Under the pieces are notes generated by a model. That model made no database searches, had not been told where the DNA came from, and saw only the letters and a list, made by a program, of their open reading frames with translations. This document shows, one piece after another, positions 25,251 to 34,803 of a stretch of DNA of 64,000 bases. The stretch spans positions 744,001 to 808,000 of the forward strand of contig NZ_CP059732.1 of assembly GCF_014117325.1 (NCBI RefSeq), written 5' to 3'. The position numbers and the translations under genes are program-made. Origin of the DNA: Spirosoma foliorum. GTDB taxonomy: Bacteria; Bacteroidota; Bacteroidia; Cytophagales; Spirosomataceae. Positions within the stretch are counted from its first letter, which is position 1; each line of letters begins with the position of its first letter.

Positions 25251-26342
25251 ATGGCTTACTATATGAGTCTCACTCTGAGGTATCATAATCTGTCGAGAAA
25301 TAATAATTTCGATCTAATAAGATTTTTCGCAGCTGTATTTGTTATTTATTCGCACTCTTTTGATATTACTGGCCATCAAGATATTGAGCCATTAAAAGTT
25401 CTTTCTAATAATTATATTAGTATAGGGACATTATCTGTCTATGTTTTTTTTGTAATAAGTGGATTTTTGATTCAACAGAGTTATGATAGGTCCTCCAGTT
25501 TATTAAAGTACTTATTTTTTAGAGTGATTAGAATATTTCCTGCTTTAATAGGTATGATAGTCATTCTAGTTTTTATCATCGGGCCGTTTTTGACAACTTT
25601 GCCATTGACTGAATACTTTGGTAATTACGAAACTTATAAATATTTGTTTAATTGCCTTTGTCTTAAACTCTATTTTTATTTGCCTGGAGTATTTGTAAAT
25701 AATATTATTGGTAGCTCCGTTAATACTAGTATCTGGACATTACCAATAGAAATAATGTTTTATTGTTTTGTTGCTTTTATTGGACAAATTCGAGAGAAGA
25801 AATATAAACAAGCATTATTTGTTCTGTCGTATATCTTTATTTTATGGGTTTCGATTGGTTTAAATCAAACGTCCATGTTACTGCACAACGTTGTATTTTT
25901 TATTGTAGGAATATTATTGTATAGGTTTAGATATACTATAAAATTAACTCCATGGGCTATTGTTATATCGATTTTGTGTTTTATAGTTTCATTATTTACT
26001 TCTGGCGATCTAATTAATATATTTTTCGTTAAATACCTTAGGACTTTAATTTTTACATTTTCATTGGCTTATCTGATAATTGTGTTAGCGTTTGTGAAAA
26101 ACCAATTGTTAAGTTTTGATAATTATGGTGATTATTCGTATGGAATGTACATTTGGGCATGGCCAGTGCAACAAATTTTAATTTATTATTATCCCTCAAT
26201 GAGTCAAATTGAAAACTTTATTTTAGGAGTATTGCTCACATTCCCATTGTCTATATTATCCTGGCACTTTATTGAGAAAAGAGCTCTTAAACTTAAAAAA
26301 CTGCCTTTCTTTAGCTTTCCACTAGTTTATCTGAAGCAATAG
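25251..26342 (+). CDS. Acyltransferase 3 family membrane protein (OafA-like)
   Basis: A 363-residue integral membrane acyltransferase of the AT3/OafA/NodX family, moving acyl groups (usually acetyl) to surface sugars across the membrane. FDLIRFFAAVFVIYSHSFDI contains the family's R and H in the first helix. VFFVISGFLIQQSYDR is the second hallmark. SIWTLPIEIMFYCFVAFIG and YSYGMYIWAWPVQQ follow in the expected order. About ten helices, with no SGNH domain attached; the separate SGNH protein at 21424 may fill that role. A second ATG at 25263 is possible. A run of eight T (25444-25451) lies in frame. Confidence 0.88.
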   Translation: MAYYMSLTLRYHNLSRNNNFDLIRFFAAVFVIYSHSFDITGHQDIEPLKVLSNNYISIGTLSVYVFFVISGFLIQQSYDRSSSLLKYLFFRVIRIFPALIGMIVILVFIIGPFLTTLPLTEYFGNYETYKYLFNCLCLKLYFYLPGVFVNNIIGSSVNTSIWTLPIEIMFYCFVAFIGQIREKKYKQALFVLSYIFILWVSIGLNQTSMLLHNVVFFIVGILLYRFRYTIKLTPWAIVISILCFIVSLFTSGDLINIFFVKYLRTLIFTFSLAYLIIVLAFVKNQLLSFDNYGDYSYGMYIWAWPVQQILIYYYPSMSQIENFILGVLLTFPLSILSWHFIEKRALKLKKLPFFSFPLVYLKQ

Positions 26343-26722
26343 ATATATCTAAAAAGTTGGATAATTTCTAAAGCTAATTATATCTGCGGCATCATTCTTT
26401 CTTAAGGATATTTTAGCTGTACTTGCTGAATTTACTATTATAACGATGATTCCTAATAAACTAAAAATATTGTCAATTGTTTTATTTTTATTGAAGCATA
26501 ATTTCTTGGTAAATAATTATTATCGCTCCTATCTGCTTTAGGTGATTATTTTGTATATCTTTTTTTACTTAAGTGCATTTTAAAAATCCTCACGGTAACA
26601 CAATACAGTTTTTTCTAAAACTATTACACAAAAGATATTTAGATTACTATAAGATATGATTAGTTATTTGTTGAATAGTTTGCTTAATTTTTTTATCCAT
26701 TCTCTCAACTGACTTTTCCTTT
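26343..26722. other. AT-rich intergenic gap (380 bp)
   Basis: Very AT-rich, no ORF that I would defend, no clear hairpin terminator or promoter box. It separates the first acyltransferase gene from the WcaI-like gene. It may contain an internal promoter, or be the relic of a lost gene. Confidence 0.5.
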
Positions 26723-28018
26723 ATGAAGATTTTAATTTACGACATTAATTATGCACCTGAACTTACAGGCGTAGGTAAATACACTGGCGAAATGGGTGCC
26801 TGGCTTAAACAGAAAGGGCATACTGTTCAGGTAATTACTGCTATGCCATATTATCCGGAATGGGATGTACATGAGCGTTATAAAGGTAGGATGTGGTTTA
26901 CAGAAATTATTGATGGTGTTACAGTTAATCGATGTCCTTTATATGTTCCTGAAAAAGCTACCGCGTTAAAACGAATAGTACATGAATTTTCCTTTATACT
27001 TAGTAGTTTATATTATTGGTTACCCCTATTTTTTACAAAACAATATGATGTTGTAATTTGTGTTGCCCCTCCCTTTCATGTCGGCTTTTTACCTGTTCTG
27101 TATTCATTATTTCGAAATGTTCCATTGTGGATGCATCTTCAGGACTTACAGATTGACGTAGCCAAAGAGCTTGATATGCTCAAGAATAAAAAATTTCTAT
27201 ATTTTCTTTTTAGAATTGAAAAATTTATCTTAAAGCGATGTATGAGTGTATCAACTATAAGTGAAGGAATGATTCGCAAAACAGCTGATAAAAAAATAAT
27301 ACAATCTAGTTGTAAGCTGTTTCCAAACTGGGTTGATGAACAACATGTTAAACCCTTACCACGTACTCAATCATTACGTGCTGAATTAGGCCTGTATGAT
27401 ACTGATAAAGTAATTTTATATTCTGGTAGTTTAGGAGAAAAGCAAGGTTTAGAGCTAATTATTAAAGCTGCAAAATCATTCTCCGATAATAAGCAAGTTA
27501 AGTTCTTAATTTGTGGGTCTGGCAGTTACAAACTGCATTTAGAGATTATGGCACAGCAATATGGTTTAACGAATGTACTGTTTCATTCACTTCAACCTTA
27601 TGAAAAGTTGCCCGCGATTCTGGCAACGGCCGATATCCATTTAGTGCTTCAAAAAAAGTCAGTATCTGATTTGGTCTTGCCTTCAAAATTAATTAGCATT
27701 TTATCTGCTGGTGGCTGTGCTTTAGTATCAGCTGTTCCTGGTACTAACCTGCATGATATTATTCACCGCCATCAGATGGGTATTTTAATAGATCCAGAAT
27801 CAGTTGATGCTCTTTATCATGGAATTAAACTTGCTTTAGAGTCAGATTTGTCGACTTATAAACTTAATGCGCGTAGATACGCTGAATTACACTTGAGCAA
27901 GGAAGTAATTTTGGGGAAATTTGAGCATGATTTGCTACAATTGCAGAACTCTAGCTCTAAGCCGGTAAGATTCCCGTTGGCGGAAAGCTTACCTCATGCT
28001 AACACTCCTTTGGCCTAA
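26723..28018 (+). CDS. WcaI family glycosyltransferase
   Basis: A 431-residue GT4-type glycosyltransferase closely resembling WcaI of the colanic acid pathway. It starts with the family's characteristic MKILIYDINYAPELTGVGKY, then GHTVQVITAMPYYPEWDVH and YDVVICVAPPFHVGFLP. The donor domain has LYSGSLGEKQGLELIIKAA, then HLVLQKKSVSDLVLPSKLIS and GGCALVSAVPGTNLHDII, where the usual E-x7-E glutamate is replaced by a DLVLPSK motif as in other WcaI proteins. Length normal. It transfers one sugar to the lipid-linked intermediate in the cytoplasm. Preceded by a 380-base gap, so it may start its own transcript. Confidence 0.88.
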   Translation: MKILIYDINYAPELTGVGKYTGEMGAWLKQKGHTVQVITAMPYYPEWDVHERYKGRMWFTEIIDGVTVNRCPLYVPEKATALKRIVHEFSFILSSLYYWLPLFFTKQYDVVICVAPPFHVGFLPVLYSLFRNVPLWMHLQDLQIDVAKELDMLKNKKFLYFLFRIEKFILKRCMSVSTISEGMIRKTADKKIIQSSCKLFPNWVDEQHVKPLPRTQSLRAELGLYDTDKVILYSGSLGEKQGLELIIKAAKSFSDNKQVKFLICGSGSYKLHLEIMAQQYGLTNVLFHSLQPYEKLPAILATADIHLVLQKKSVSDLVLPSKLISILSAGGCALVSAVPGTNLHDIIHRHQMGILIDPESVDALYHGIKLALESDLSTYKLNARRYAELHLSKEVILGKFEHDLLQLQNSSSKPVRFPLAESLPHANTPLA

Positions 28019-28186
28019 TTTAAATTAATAGATTGTTGTGTGAAGATTTGCTGAGTACTTTTTGTTTAAACTGATTAGTCAATACTTTGGCGAATCTAGC
28101 TTATTCCCAAACATAACCCCATAACTTGTTCTAATGTCAAGTGCTTTATTAAATAATGTAGACTTTACTTTATATATTTTGTCATA

Positions 28187-29323
28187 ATGATTGTCGACTG
28201 TACTGTAATGAGAAGCCATTCCGACAAACTTATAAAGCTAGAGGCTATACGAGGATTTGCCGCAACATATGTAGCGATTGGTCATATTGTAAAAAAAACT
28301 TTGATTATTAGTGGTATAAATTTTGCATATATATTTAGATTTGGCCAAGAAGCAGTTATTTTATTTTTTATTCTAAGTGGTATTGTTATGCAATACTCCT
28401 TTGCAAGGGCAGGAAATTATTCATTTAGCCATTTTTTTTTAAAGCGTTTTTTGCGAATTTACATCCCACTTTTTTTTATATTTTTGGCTAATTATGGCAT
28501 ATTAATTATAACTGAAAACACACAAGTTTCGGTAAGCTGGCCTGAGCTAGTCGGTAATATTGCAATGCTGCAAGATTACGGTGGTGTTAAGGTGGGTATA
28601 TTATTTGGTCCATTTTTAGGTAATTTACCTTTATGGTCGCTATCTTACGAATGGTGGTTTTATTTCATATTTTTTTATTTATATACTAAGTTTGGAAAGA
28701 TGTCAGGCCTCTATGCTTATAGCATCAGTATTCTAGCGGCCATATCTTACTTTTTTTATCCTACATTTATTGGTCGAGTGTTTATGTATTTGTCCATTTG
28801 GTGGATTGGGGCAGATATTGGATTGTTATATTTTCAAGGAAAAGATATATTTCTGAAAACACTGTTAATGCCATTGGCAAGCATTCTTTGTGTTACGATT
28901 ATTTTGACAATTAATTTTTATTTTAACGGGACTAAAACGGCAGCTATTCTTCATGATAGCGGTTTTGGGGTGAGTCCTATTCTAGAGCTAAGGCATTTCC
29001 TGTTTGTATTATTTATAATACCTATTTCGCTGCTATGGAAATCATTTGGATGGGTTGGATTTAATATGATATTTGGTATTTTTGGCCGTATTGCACCTAT
29101 TTCGTTTGCTCTTTATATTTCTCATTGGTTTTTAGTTGCTAATGCCAATTATCTTGACAATATAATTACTAATAAGCCGATTCAAATTAGCGCTTACATA
29201 ATAATTTGCGTTGGCTTCTCTTATTTAGTTGAACGTAGGATTTATCCTACTATTAATCACATCGTTATGAATAAAGTTTATAAACAACATAATCTTAATG
29301 AAATAGCTATACTTGGACAATAA
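28187..29323 (+). CDS. Second acyltransferase 3 family membrane protein
   Basis: A 378-residue AT3-type membrane acyltransferase, different in sequence from the one at 25251. KLEAIRGFAATYVAIGHIVK carries the family arginine and histidine. AVILFFILSGIVMQYSF is the second hallmark, and LWSLSYEWWFYFIFFYLY the third. About ten membrane helices. It probably O-acylates another position of the polymer. The start may be the ATG at 28208 (MRSHSDKLIKLE). A run of nine T (28432-28440) lies in frame and could slip. It is the last gene of the very AT-rich stretch. Confidence 0.87.
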   Translation: MIVDCTVMRSHSDKLIKLEAIRGFAATYVAIGHIVKKTLIISGINFAYIFRFGQEAVILFFILSGIVMQYSFARAGNYSFSHFFLKRFLRIYIPLFFIFLANYGILIITENTQVSVSWPELVGNIAMLQDYGGVKVGILFGPFLGNLPLWSLSYEWWFYFIFFYLYTKFGKMSGLYAYSISILAAISYFFYPTFIGRVFMYLSIWWIGADIGLLYFQGKDIFLKTLLMPLASILCVTIILTINFYFNGTKTAAILHDSGFGVSPILELRHFLFVLFIIPISLLWKSFGWVGFNMIFGIFGRIAPISFALYISHWFLVANANYLDNIITNKPIQISAYIIICVGFSYLVERRIYPTINHIVMNKVYKQHNLNEIAILGQ

Positions 29324-30007
29324 TGTATATAACTATTTGTTTTGGATGTATCAAATTAAATGAGTAGCGAAAAAGTACTGCAAAAGAGAATTGGTAGATT
29401 AATTACTCTACTGTTTATACCTTGATTATATTAGAATATATTAGACACAGAGGTTACTAAAAGTCACTGAGTATTATTTTAGAGAGCTTACGTGTACTCT
29501 ATGCTATGATTATGCTGTTTTGTTAATTTTTTTAGATCAATAATTATTACTTTTTTTACACAATTGCAATGAAATGGCTTATGAATTACATGAACGGGTA
29601 TCGCATTTGAATCAATTTTAATTTTTTGTTTGCTCAATTTTCCATATTTTTTTATCTAATATTAGTTTATATATTTTTTAGATAAAAAAAGTTGTTACTT
29701 AAGTTTAAGGTGGTTGAAGTAAATTATTCTAAGATTTTCCAAAATCGCCCTTTTATTAAATGTGAAAGTCGAGGTATTTTTTAAGTAATGAGTTGTATTG
29801 GAAACTCTTCCTAGACTTCTTACTAATCATTAAGTTTATTCAATCAGGTGGCCTATTTTCTGATAGACTACTTTAATTCTGATTGTCTGTGATTAATTAG
29901 AGTATTTATATATAAAATCGTTAAGAAAACACTTTACCTAATTTGACAATACTGTCTTGTTAGTCTGATTATGCTTGTTTTGGGCTGGCTTTTATTGCAT
30001 ACTATTA
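29324..30007. other. AT-rich gap at the island's right edge (684 bp)
   Basis: Extremely AT-rich with no defendable ORF, separating the last acyltransferase gene from the Wzi gene. A TTG at 29975 opens the Wzi frame early, but the ATG at 30008 is preferred. Composition changes toward the window's normal level at its end. A promoter for the Wzi gene is expected here; no box stands out. Confidence 0.5.
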
Positions 30008-31540
30008 ATGAAAAACTACTCCATCATAGTTGGCTTCGCATTGAGTAGTTTTTTTCTATTTTTTACCCGTGTTCCCTCATTTGGTCAATTTCATAATCGA
30101 CCTATCTACGATACAGTAACGCGTAGGGGAGTTTTATATCGAGCAGAGATAGTCGGCTTAGCTTCTACTAATGGTAATACACCATTTTGGCTACGATCAA
30201 ATCAATTTGGCACTATTCCGTGGGATTCCCCAACCGGAATCGGTAGTGTTGGACTCACTGCACTTTTGGGGGACGCCAGCCAAGCCAGAAAGCCTTATTT
30301 CAAAGCAGGAATAGAGCTGGTTGGTAATTTGAACCAAAATTCTAGACTGGTTTTGCCCGAAGCTTATGCGTCTATTCGACTTGGTCATGGTGAATTATAT
30401 ATTGGTCGCCGAAAAGAGATTAATGGACTTACTGATACCTTGTTGACTTCTGGTTCTGTTGCCTGGTCAGGTAATGCTTTGCCAATCACCCAAATACGGT
30501 TAGGAACTAGAGATTTTGCTCCTTTAAAATTTACCAAAGACGTTCTGGCAGTCAATGCGTTTTTTAGTCACGGCTGGTTTGCTAATTCAGATTCAATGCA
30601 ACAGGTTATGCTGCATGCCAAATCTGTATTTCTGCGTATAGGCAAGCCTAACTGGAAGTTTCGGCTCTATGGCGGTATCAATCATTTCGTTCAGTGGGGA
30701 GGATATTTGCCTGTTTTACCAGCTTATATGCACTATTTTCCCGGTGGTACATTGACCCAAAATGGCCATCTTGCCAGTTCATGGAAAGCTTATAAAGCAG
30801 TTGTCTGGCCAATTGGACGGCCGGGCGGAGACGATCAGTTTACGACTATCGATACGCTGAATCAAGTTGGTAATCATCTGGGTTCCATTGATTTTGCTAT
30901 GGATATTCAAGTACGTCAGTCCAATATTTATGCTTATTATCAACATCTTTATGAGGATGGATCTGGACTAAAGTTTCAAAATTTCCCGGATGGACTTTGG
31001 GGAATCCGATGGAAGAATTTAAGTACAACTAGTGGGCGCGGGTTTCAACTTAAACAACTAACCTTCGAGTTCTTAACGAGCCTGAATCGTAGTGGAAATG
31101 ATCCAATATATGGTGGGGATGATTACTTTTTCAACGCACAATATCCTGACGGCTGGGTGAATAAGTCGTCGGTTATTGGTACGCCGATTTTTACGAGAAC
31201 GGCCGACATTCCAGCAACTGTGCGTAACGGAAATGACTGGTTTAGCCGGAACAGACCTGTAAATAATAATGCAGTACAAACAGTGCATATGGGTTTGTAT
31301 GCTTTAGCAGCTCAAAAAATCCCCCTTGTGTTACTCGTTACGGCCAATAAATATCATGAGTGGCCAATGATCGATAAGAACTACAATCAGCTTTATACGA
31401 GCCTGGAGGTTAATAATATTGCTTTGGGTAGACCAACTGGCTTGAAAGCAGGCATAAGACTGGCTTATGATACGGGTGATATTTTTACCAGTAACCTGGG
31501 AGTTATGGTAATGATTAGAAAAGAGGGTATGATAAGATAA
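30008..31540 (+). CDS. Capsule assembly Wzi family outer-membrane protein
   Basis: A 510-residue Wzi-family protein. Wzi is an outer-membrane beta-barrel that binds capsular polysaccharide and anchors it to the surface. The ATG at 30008 gives a signal peptide (MKNYSIIVGFALSSFFLFF, cleavage near SFG-Q). Typical features follow: TPFWLRSNQFGTIP, PEAYASIRLGHGELYIGRRK and alternating polar/hydrophobic beta strands to the C-terminus. The length matches Bacteroidota Wzi proteins. It follows the AT-rich island with intermediate composition and precedes a GT4 gene by about 90 bases. It suggests that the island's polymer is a surface-attached capsule. Confidence 0.88.
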   Translation: MKNYSIIVGFALSSFFLFFTRVPSFGQFHNRPIYDTVTRRGVLYRAEIVGLASTNGNTPFWLRSNQFGTIPWDSPTGIGSVGLTALLGDASQARKPYFKAGIELVGNLNQNSRLVLPEAYASIRLGHGELYIGRRKEINGLTDTLLTSGSVAWSGNALPITQIRLGTRDFAPLKFTKDVLAVNAFFSHGWFANSDSMQQVMLHAKSVFLRIGKPNWKFRLYGGINHFVQWGGYLPVLPAYMHYFPGGTLTQNGHLASSWKAYKAVVWPIGRPGGDDQFTTIDTLNQVGNHLGSIDFAMDIQVRQSNIYAYYQHLYEDGSGLKFQNFPDGLWGIRWKNLSTTSGRGFQLKQLTFEFLTSLNRSGNDPIYGGDDYFFNAQYPDGWVNKSSVIGTPIFTRTADIPATVRNGNDWFSRNRPVNNNAVQTVHMGLYALAAQKIPLVLLVTANKYHEWPMIDKNYNQLYTSLEVNNIALGRPTGLKAGIRLAYDTGDIFTSNLGVMVMIRKEGMIR

Positions 31541-31632
31541 AGGTTTGCCTAATCATGGGGTTTTGCAATACGTATATAGGTAATCGTTAGTTGTGTCGCT
31601 TGAAATTTCTTGTCAACGAAAAAATATTCGTC

Positions 31633-32853
31633 ATGAAGGTTATCCTGATTAGTAATTACCCGCTCGATCGGCAGGAGAGCATGGATCGCTTTGCACAGAT
31701 GCTATCTGCGGCTTTTCGGGATGCTGGAATAGAGACGGAAGTCTGGCGCCCTAAAGTCCTGCTAGCGGCCTGGTTTAAGTCTTCAACGTCGGGTTTGGGA
31801 AAATGGGTGGGTTATCTGGATAAATGGCTGGTTTTTCCATGGCTATTACGATGGCGCCAAGTGGGGATTCGCCTATCGCGCAAAGAGGTTCGTTTTCATA
31901 TATGCGATCATTCTAATGCCCCCTATCTAGCCCATCTACCAATCGATAAGACGGTTATAACTTGTCATGACGTCATCGCGATTCGAGGAGCGTTGGGCTG
32001 CGCTGATGCTTACTGGCCGACGTCAGGTTTGGGGAAGCTTTTGCAGAAGTGGATATTGACTAATCTGAGTAGAGCTAAACGGATTGCCTGTGATTCGCAA
32101 CAAACGTTTGATCAATTAAACGAAGTGACAGCTGGTTACACAACTAACCGGGTCGACTGGCGAGTTGTTCATGTTGGTTTCAACGCCCGGTTTGAGGTTA
32201 TTCAACCAGAAGAGAAAGAATCGTTGTTGAGCAAAGCAGGTATTCAGCCAGGCGTTCCGTTTATTCTTCATGTCGGTTCGTGGCTTCCGCGTAAAAACCG
32301 ACGTATGCTGATTGATATGGTGCATTCGTTGGGCAGCCAATGGACTGGTACCATTTGTTTCGCTGGAAATGCCGTTGACGAATCATTAATGAGTCATGCC
32401 CGTTCAGTGGGTTTACAGGATCGGATCTGGTCGGTTGAGGAACCAGATCATGCTACACTCGTTGCCCTTTACAACGCTTGCGATTCGTTTATCTTCCCTT
32501 CTTTTTCGGAAGGCTTCGGATGGCCTCTCATTGAAGCGCAGGCTTGCGGGGCCCCTGTCATTGCCAGCCATAATCAACCTATGCCAGAAATTAGTGGTGG
32601 TGCGGCTTTCCATCTTGACCCAACCAAACCTGCGGAATTCGCGAATGCTTTTCTGGCTTTACAAGACAAAGATATTCGTCAGGACCTGATTCGGCGAGGA
32701 TTCGAAAATACGAAGCGCTTTGAACCAATCCATATGGTAAATACCTATATCGAGTTGCATGGACTGAAACGGCCATCCATTTCTCCTGACAGTGTGACAC
32801 CTGCCTCCGTAAATCTTGTTGGAGTTTCTGAAACAAGTTCATTATCGGTATGA
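31633..32853 (+). CDS. GT4 family glycosyltransferase
   Basis: A 406-residue family 4 glycosyltransferase. The ATG at 31633 begins MKVILISNYPLDRQESMDRF, a normal first strand; an upstream TTG at 31591 would only add an unrelated tail. The donor domain has FILHVGSWLPRKNRRMLIDM, then DSFIFPSFSEGFGWPLIEAQ with the E-x7-E glutamates, and CGAPVIASHNQPMPEISGGA. Codon use is of normal GC for the window, unlike the island genes. It precedes an acetyltransferase gene in the same orientation. It probably acts in the same polysaccharide pathway as Wzi. Confidence 0.88.
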   Translation: MKVILISNYPLDRQESMDRFAQMLSAAFRDAGIETEVWRPKVLLAAWFKSSTSGLGKWVGYLDKWLVFPWLLRWRQVGIRLSRKEVRFHICDHSNAPYLAHLPIDKTVITCHDVIAIRGALGCADAYWPTSGLGKLLQKWILTNLSRAKRIACDSQQTFDQLNEVTAGYTTNRVDWRVVHVGFNARFEVIQPEEKESLLSKAGIQPGVPFILHVGSWLPRKNRRMLIDMVHSLGSQWTGTICFAGNAVDESLMSHARSVGLQDRIWSVEEPDHATLVALYNACDSFIFPSFSEGFGWPLIEAQACGAPVIASHNQPMPEISGGAAFHLDPTKPAEFANAFLALQDKDIRQDLIRRGFENTKRFEPIHMVNTYIELHGLKRPSISPDSVTPASVNLVGVSETSSLSV

Positions 32854-32902
32854 AGTAACTAGGAATGCAGTTCCCCAATCGTGTGCTTCTTTGTCGGTAC
32901 GT

Positions 32903-33565
32903 ATGTTTTTGAAACTAATTTCGTGTATGCTGCCCTGGCCTTTGCGACGCCTTGCGTTGATGCGGTGGTTCGGGTATGAAATTCATCCGCGTGCTTATAT
33001 CGGTCTGGCCTGGATATTCCCCCGTAAACTTAGTATGGGAGAGGGCGCCCGGATTGACCATTTTACCGTGGCTATTCATCTTGAACAGATAAGTATGGGC
33101 CAGAACGCAACCATTGGGCGTAGTAATTGGATTACGGGTTTTCCAATGAATACAGATTCGTTACATTTTCGGCATCAATTGGAGCGCAAGGCCGAATTGA
33201 GAATGGGGGAATCGGCGGCTATTTCAAAAAATCATCATCTTGACTGTACAAGTTTAATCCACATTGGCCGCTTTTCAACCATCGCTGGGTATAACTCGCA
33301 GTTCTTGACCCATTCGATCGATGTAGCTGAAAATCGGCAGGATAGTGTCCCTATTTACATTGGCGATTACACGTTCGTGGGGACGAATGTAGTCGTATTA
33401 GGGGGCGCTGTGCTACCGGCTTATTCGGTGCTTGGAGCAAAGGCATTGCTGAATAAAGCGCATACTGATGAGTGGACGCTTTACGGTGGTGTGCCCGCAA
33501 AACGTATTCAAAAAATACCGCCAACAGCCAAATATTTTACGCGAACCACCGGATTCGTTTATTAA
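32903..33565 (+). CDS. Hexapeptide-repeat acyltransferase (colanic-acid type)
   Basis: A 220-residue left-handed beta-helix acetyltransferase of the WcaF/WcaB kind. The ATG at 32903 starts MFLKLISCMLPWPLRRLALM, typical for the group. A TTG at 32816 would extend the frame 29 codons into the preceding gene and is less likely. Repeats include EIHPRAYIGLAWIFPRKLSM, GEGARIDHFTVAI and DYTFVGTNVVVLGGAVLP. The C-terminal YGGVPAKRIQKIP is the usual end. The active-site region FLTHSIDV supplies the histidine. It probably acetylates the same polymer as its GT4 neighbour. Confidence 0.82.
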   Translation: MFLKLISCMLPWPLRRLALMRWFGYEIHPRAYIGLAWIFPRKLSMGEGARIDHFTVAIHLEQISMGQNATIGRSNWITGFPMNTDSLHFRHQLERKAELRMGESAAISKNHHLDCTSLIHIGRFSTIAGYNSQFLTHSIDVAENRQDSVPIYIGDYTFVGTNVVVLGGAVLPAYSVLGAKALLNKAHTDEWTLYGGVPAKRIQKIPPTAKYFTRTTGFVY

Positions 33566-33601
33566 TGACACCGCTTGTTGACCATGAATCGCCGACTTTA
33601 G

Positions 33602-34547
33602 TTAAACCAGTCTTGCGAGCGAGTCGACCATCTTGCCAATCCCTTCCCGAAGGCTGACAGCGGGTTGATATCCTAACTCACATTGGGCTTTCGTCAAATC
33701 AGCCCAGGTGTGTCTAACGTCGCCAACTCGGCTAGGTGCTCGTATAATAGTCGCCTGTTGGCCCGTCACAATCTCGAGTGTATTGATCAACTCCTGGGTC
33801 GATACGGGGACTCCACTGCCGATGTTGTAAATCTCAAATCCCTTCATCCGGTGCATGGCCCGGCAAATTCCCCTGAACAATATCAGCAACGTAGGTATAA
33901 TCGCGACTACTTCCTTCTCCGTAAATAGTTAATGGGCACTGCTGGAGTAGGGCCTTTAAAAACTGGGATATGGCCATGTCGGGGCGTTGGCGTGGACCGT
34001 AAACTGTAAAAAAGCGTAGGCAGGTTACCTCAATGTCAACTTGCTCATGGTATTCTTTACAGAGCTTTTCTCCCTGATATTTTGTGAGTGCGTAAGGGGA
34101 GATCGGTAGGAGGGGCTGGCAGTTTTCCTGAAGTGGTAAGGAACAACTTTCGCCATAGACCGATGAGGATGAACAGTAGATCAGTTTCCTGACGCCACTG
34201 GTACGCATAACCTCCAATAAGTTTCTCGTTCCCTCGACATTTACCGCCGTATAGGTCGCTGGTTGTTGAAACGAAGCCTGAACGCCAGCCAAAGCAGCCA
34301 GGTGCACAACGGTATCAAACGTATACTGCTGAAACAGTTTTTCTAACGTCTCTTTATGGCAAATATCACCCTGATGTAGGTAGTAATTAGAGTTGACTAA
34401 ATTGGCTTCTATATTACGCCACTTGTGCGCTGGATTATAGTTATCGAAGAAATTATCCAGTACGTGAACCGTACAGTGGGTAGTTAGTAACTGGTTGGCC
34501 AGGTGAGACCCAATAAAGCCAGCCCCACCTGATAGTAAAATGTTCAT
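33602..34547 (-). pseudogene. NAD-dependent sugar epimerase/dehydratase with a single-base frameshift
   Basis: Two minus-strand frames, 34547-33834 and 33889-33602, are the two parts of one extended SDR nucleotide-sugar epimerase, resembling UDP-glucose/UDP-glucuronate 4-epimerases. The first has the NAD motif GGAGFIGSHLANQLL, YCSSSSVYGE and the catalytic YALTKYQGEK. The second restores GICRAMHRMKGFEIYNIGSG and RVGDVRHTWADLTKAQCELGY. The frames join if one base is removed from the C4 run at 33870-33873 (plus strand), giving about 314 residues, the family's normal size. Whether this is real decay or a sequence error cannot be told here. It runs opposite to the preceding operon. Confidence 0.85.
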
Positions 34548-34660
34548 GTTCAGCTAACAAAGGTGTGAAAATCTAAGCTGATCACTTATCGGGCGTGACT
34601 AGTTCAGACTTTCAAGATAGCAATAAACCGCCATAGATTACTTAGTTAAACCTGGAAATA

Positions 34661-34698
34661 TAAAAATCCCGACAAGTCTTAGCTGGTCGGGATTTTTA
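34661..34698 (-). terminator. Bidirectional-looking intrinsic terminator
   Basis: TAAAAATCCCGAC (34661-34673), a 12-base loop and the exact complement GTCGGGATTTTTA (34686-34698). The GC stem with T tracts on both sides fits an intrinsic terminator for the TonB receptor gene, whose stop is about 100 bases away. Confidence 0.85.
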
Positions 34699-34803
34699 CT
34701 TTAAGTGGGGTCTTTCTCCTAAAAAGTTATGCCTTAAGGTGGTTTCGGCTGCCTAGATGACAACTAGTTCTGATGAACCGCCTGACGGGAAATCAACATC
34801 TCC

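Noticed and set aside
32816..32902. Longer acetyltransferase starting at TTG 32816 and overlapping the GT4 gene
   Set aside because: The added residues do not resemble the family start; ATG 32903 gives the usual N-terminus.
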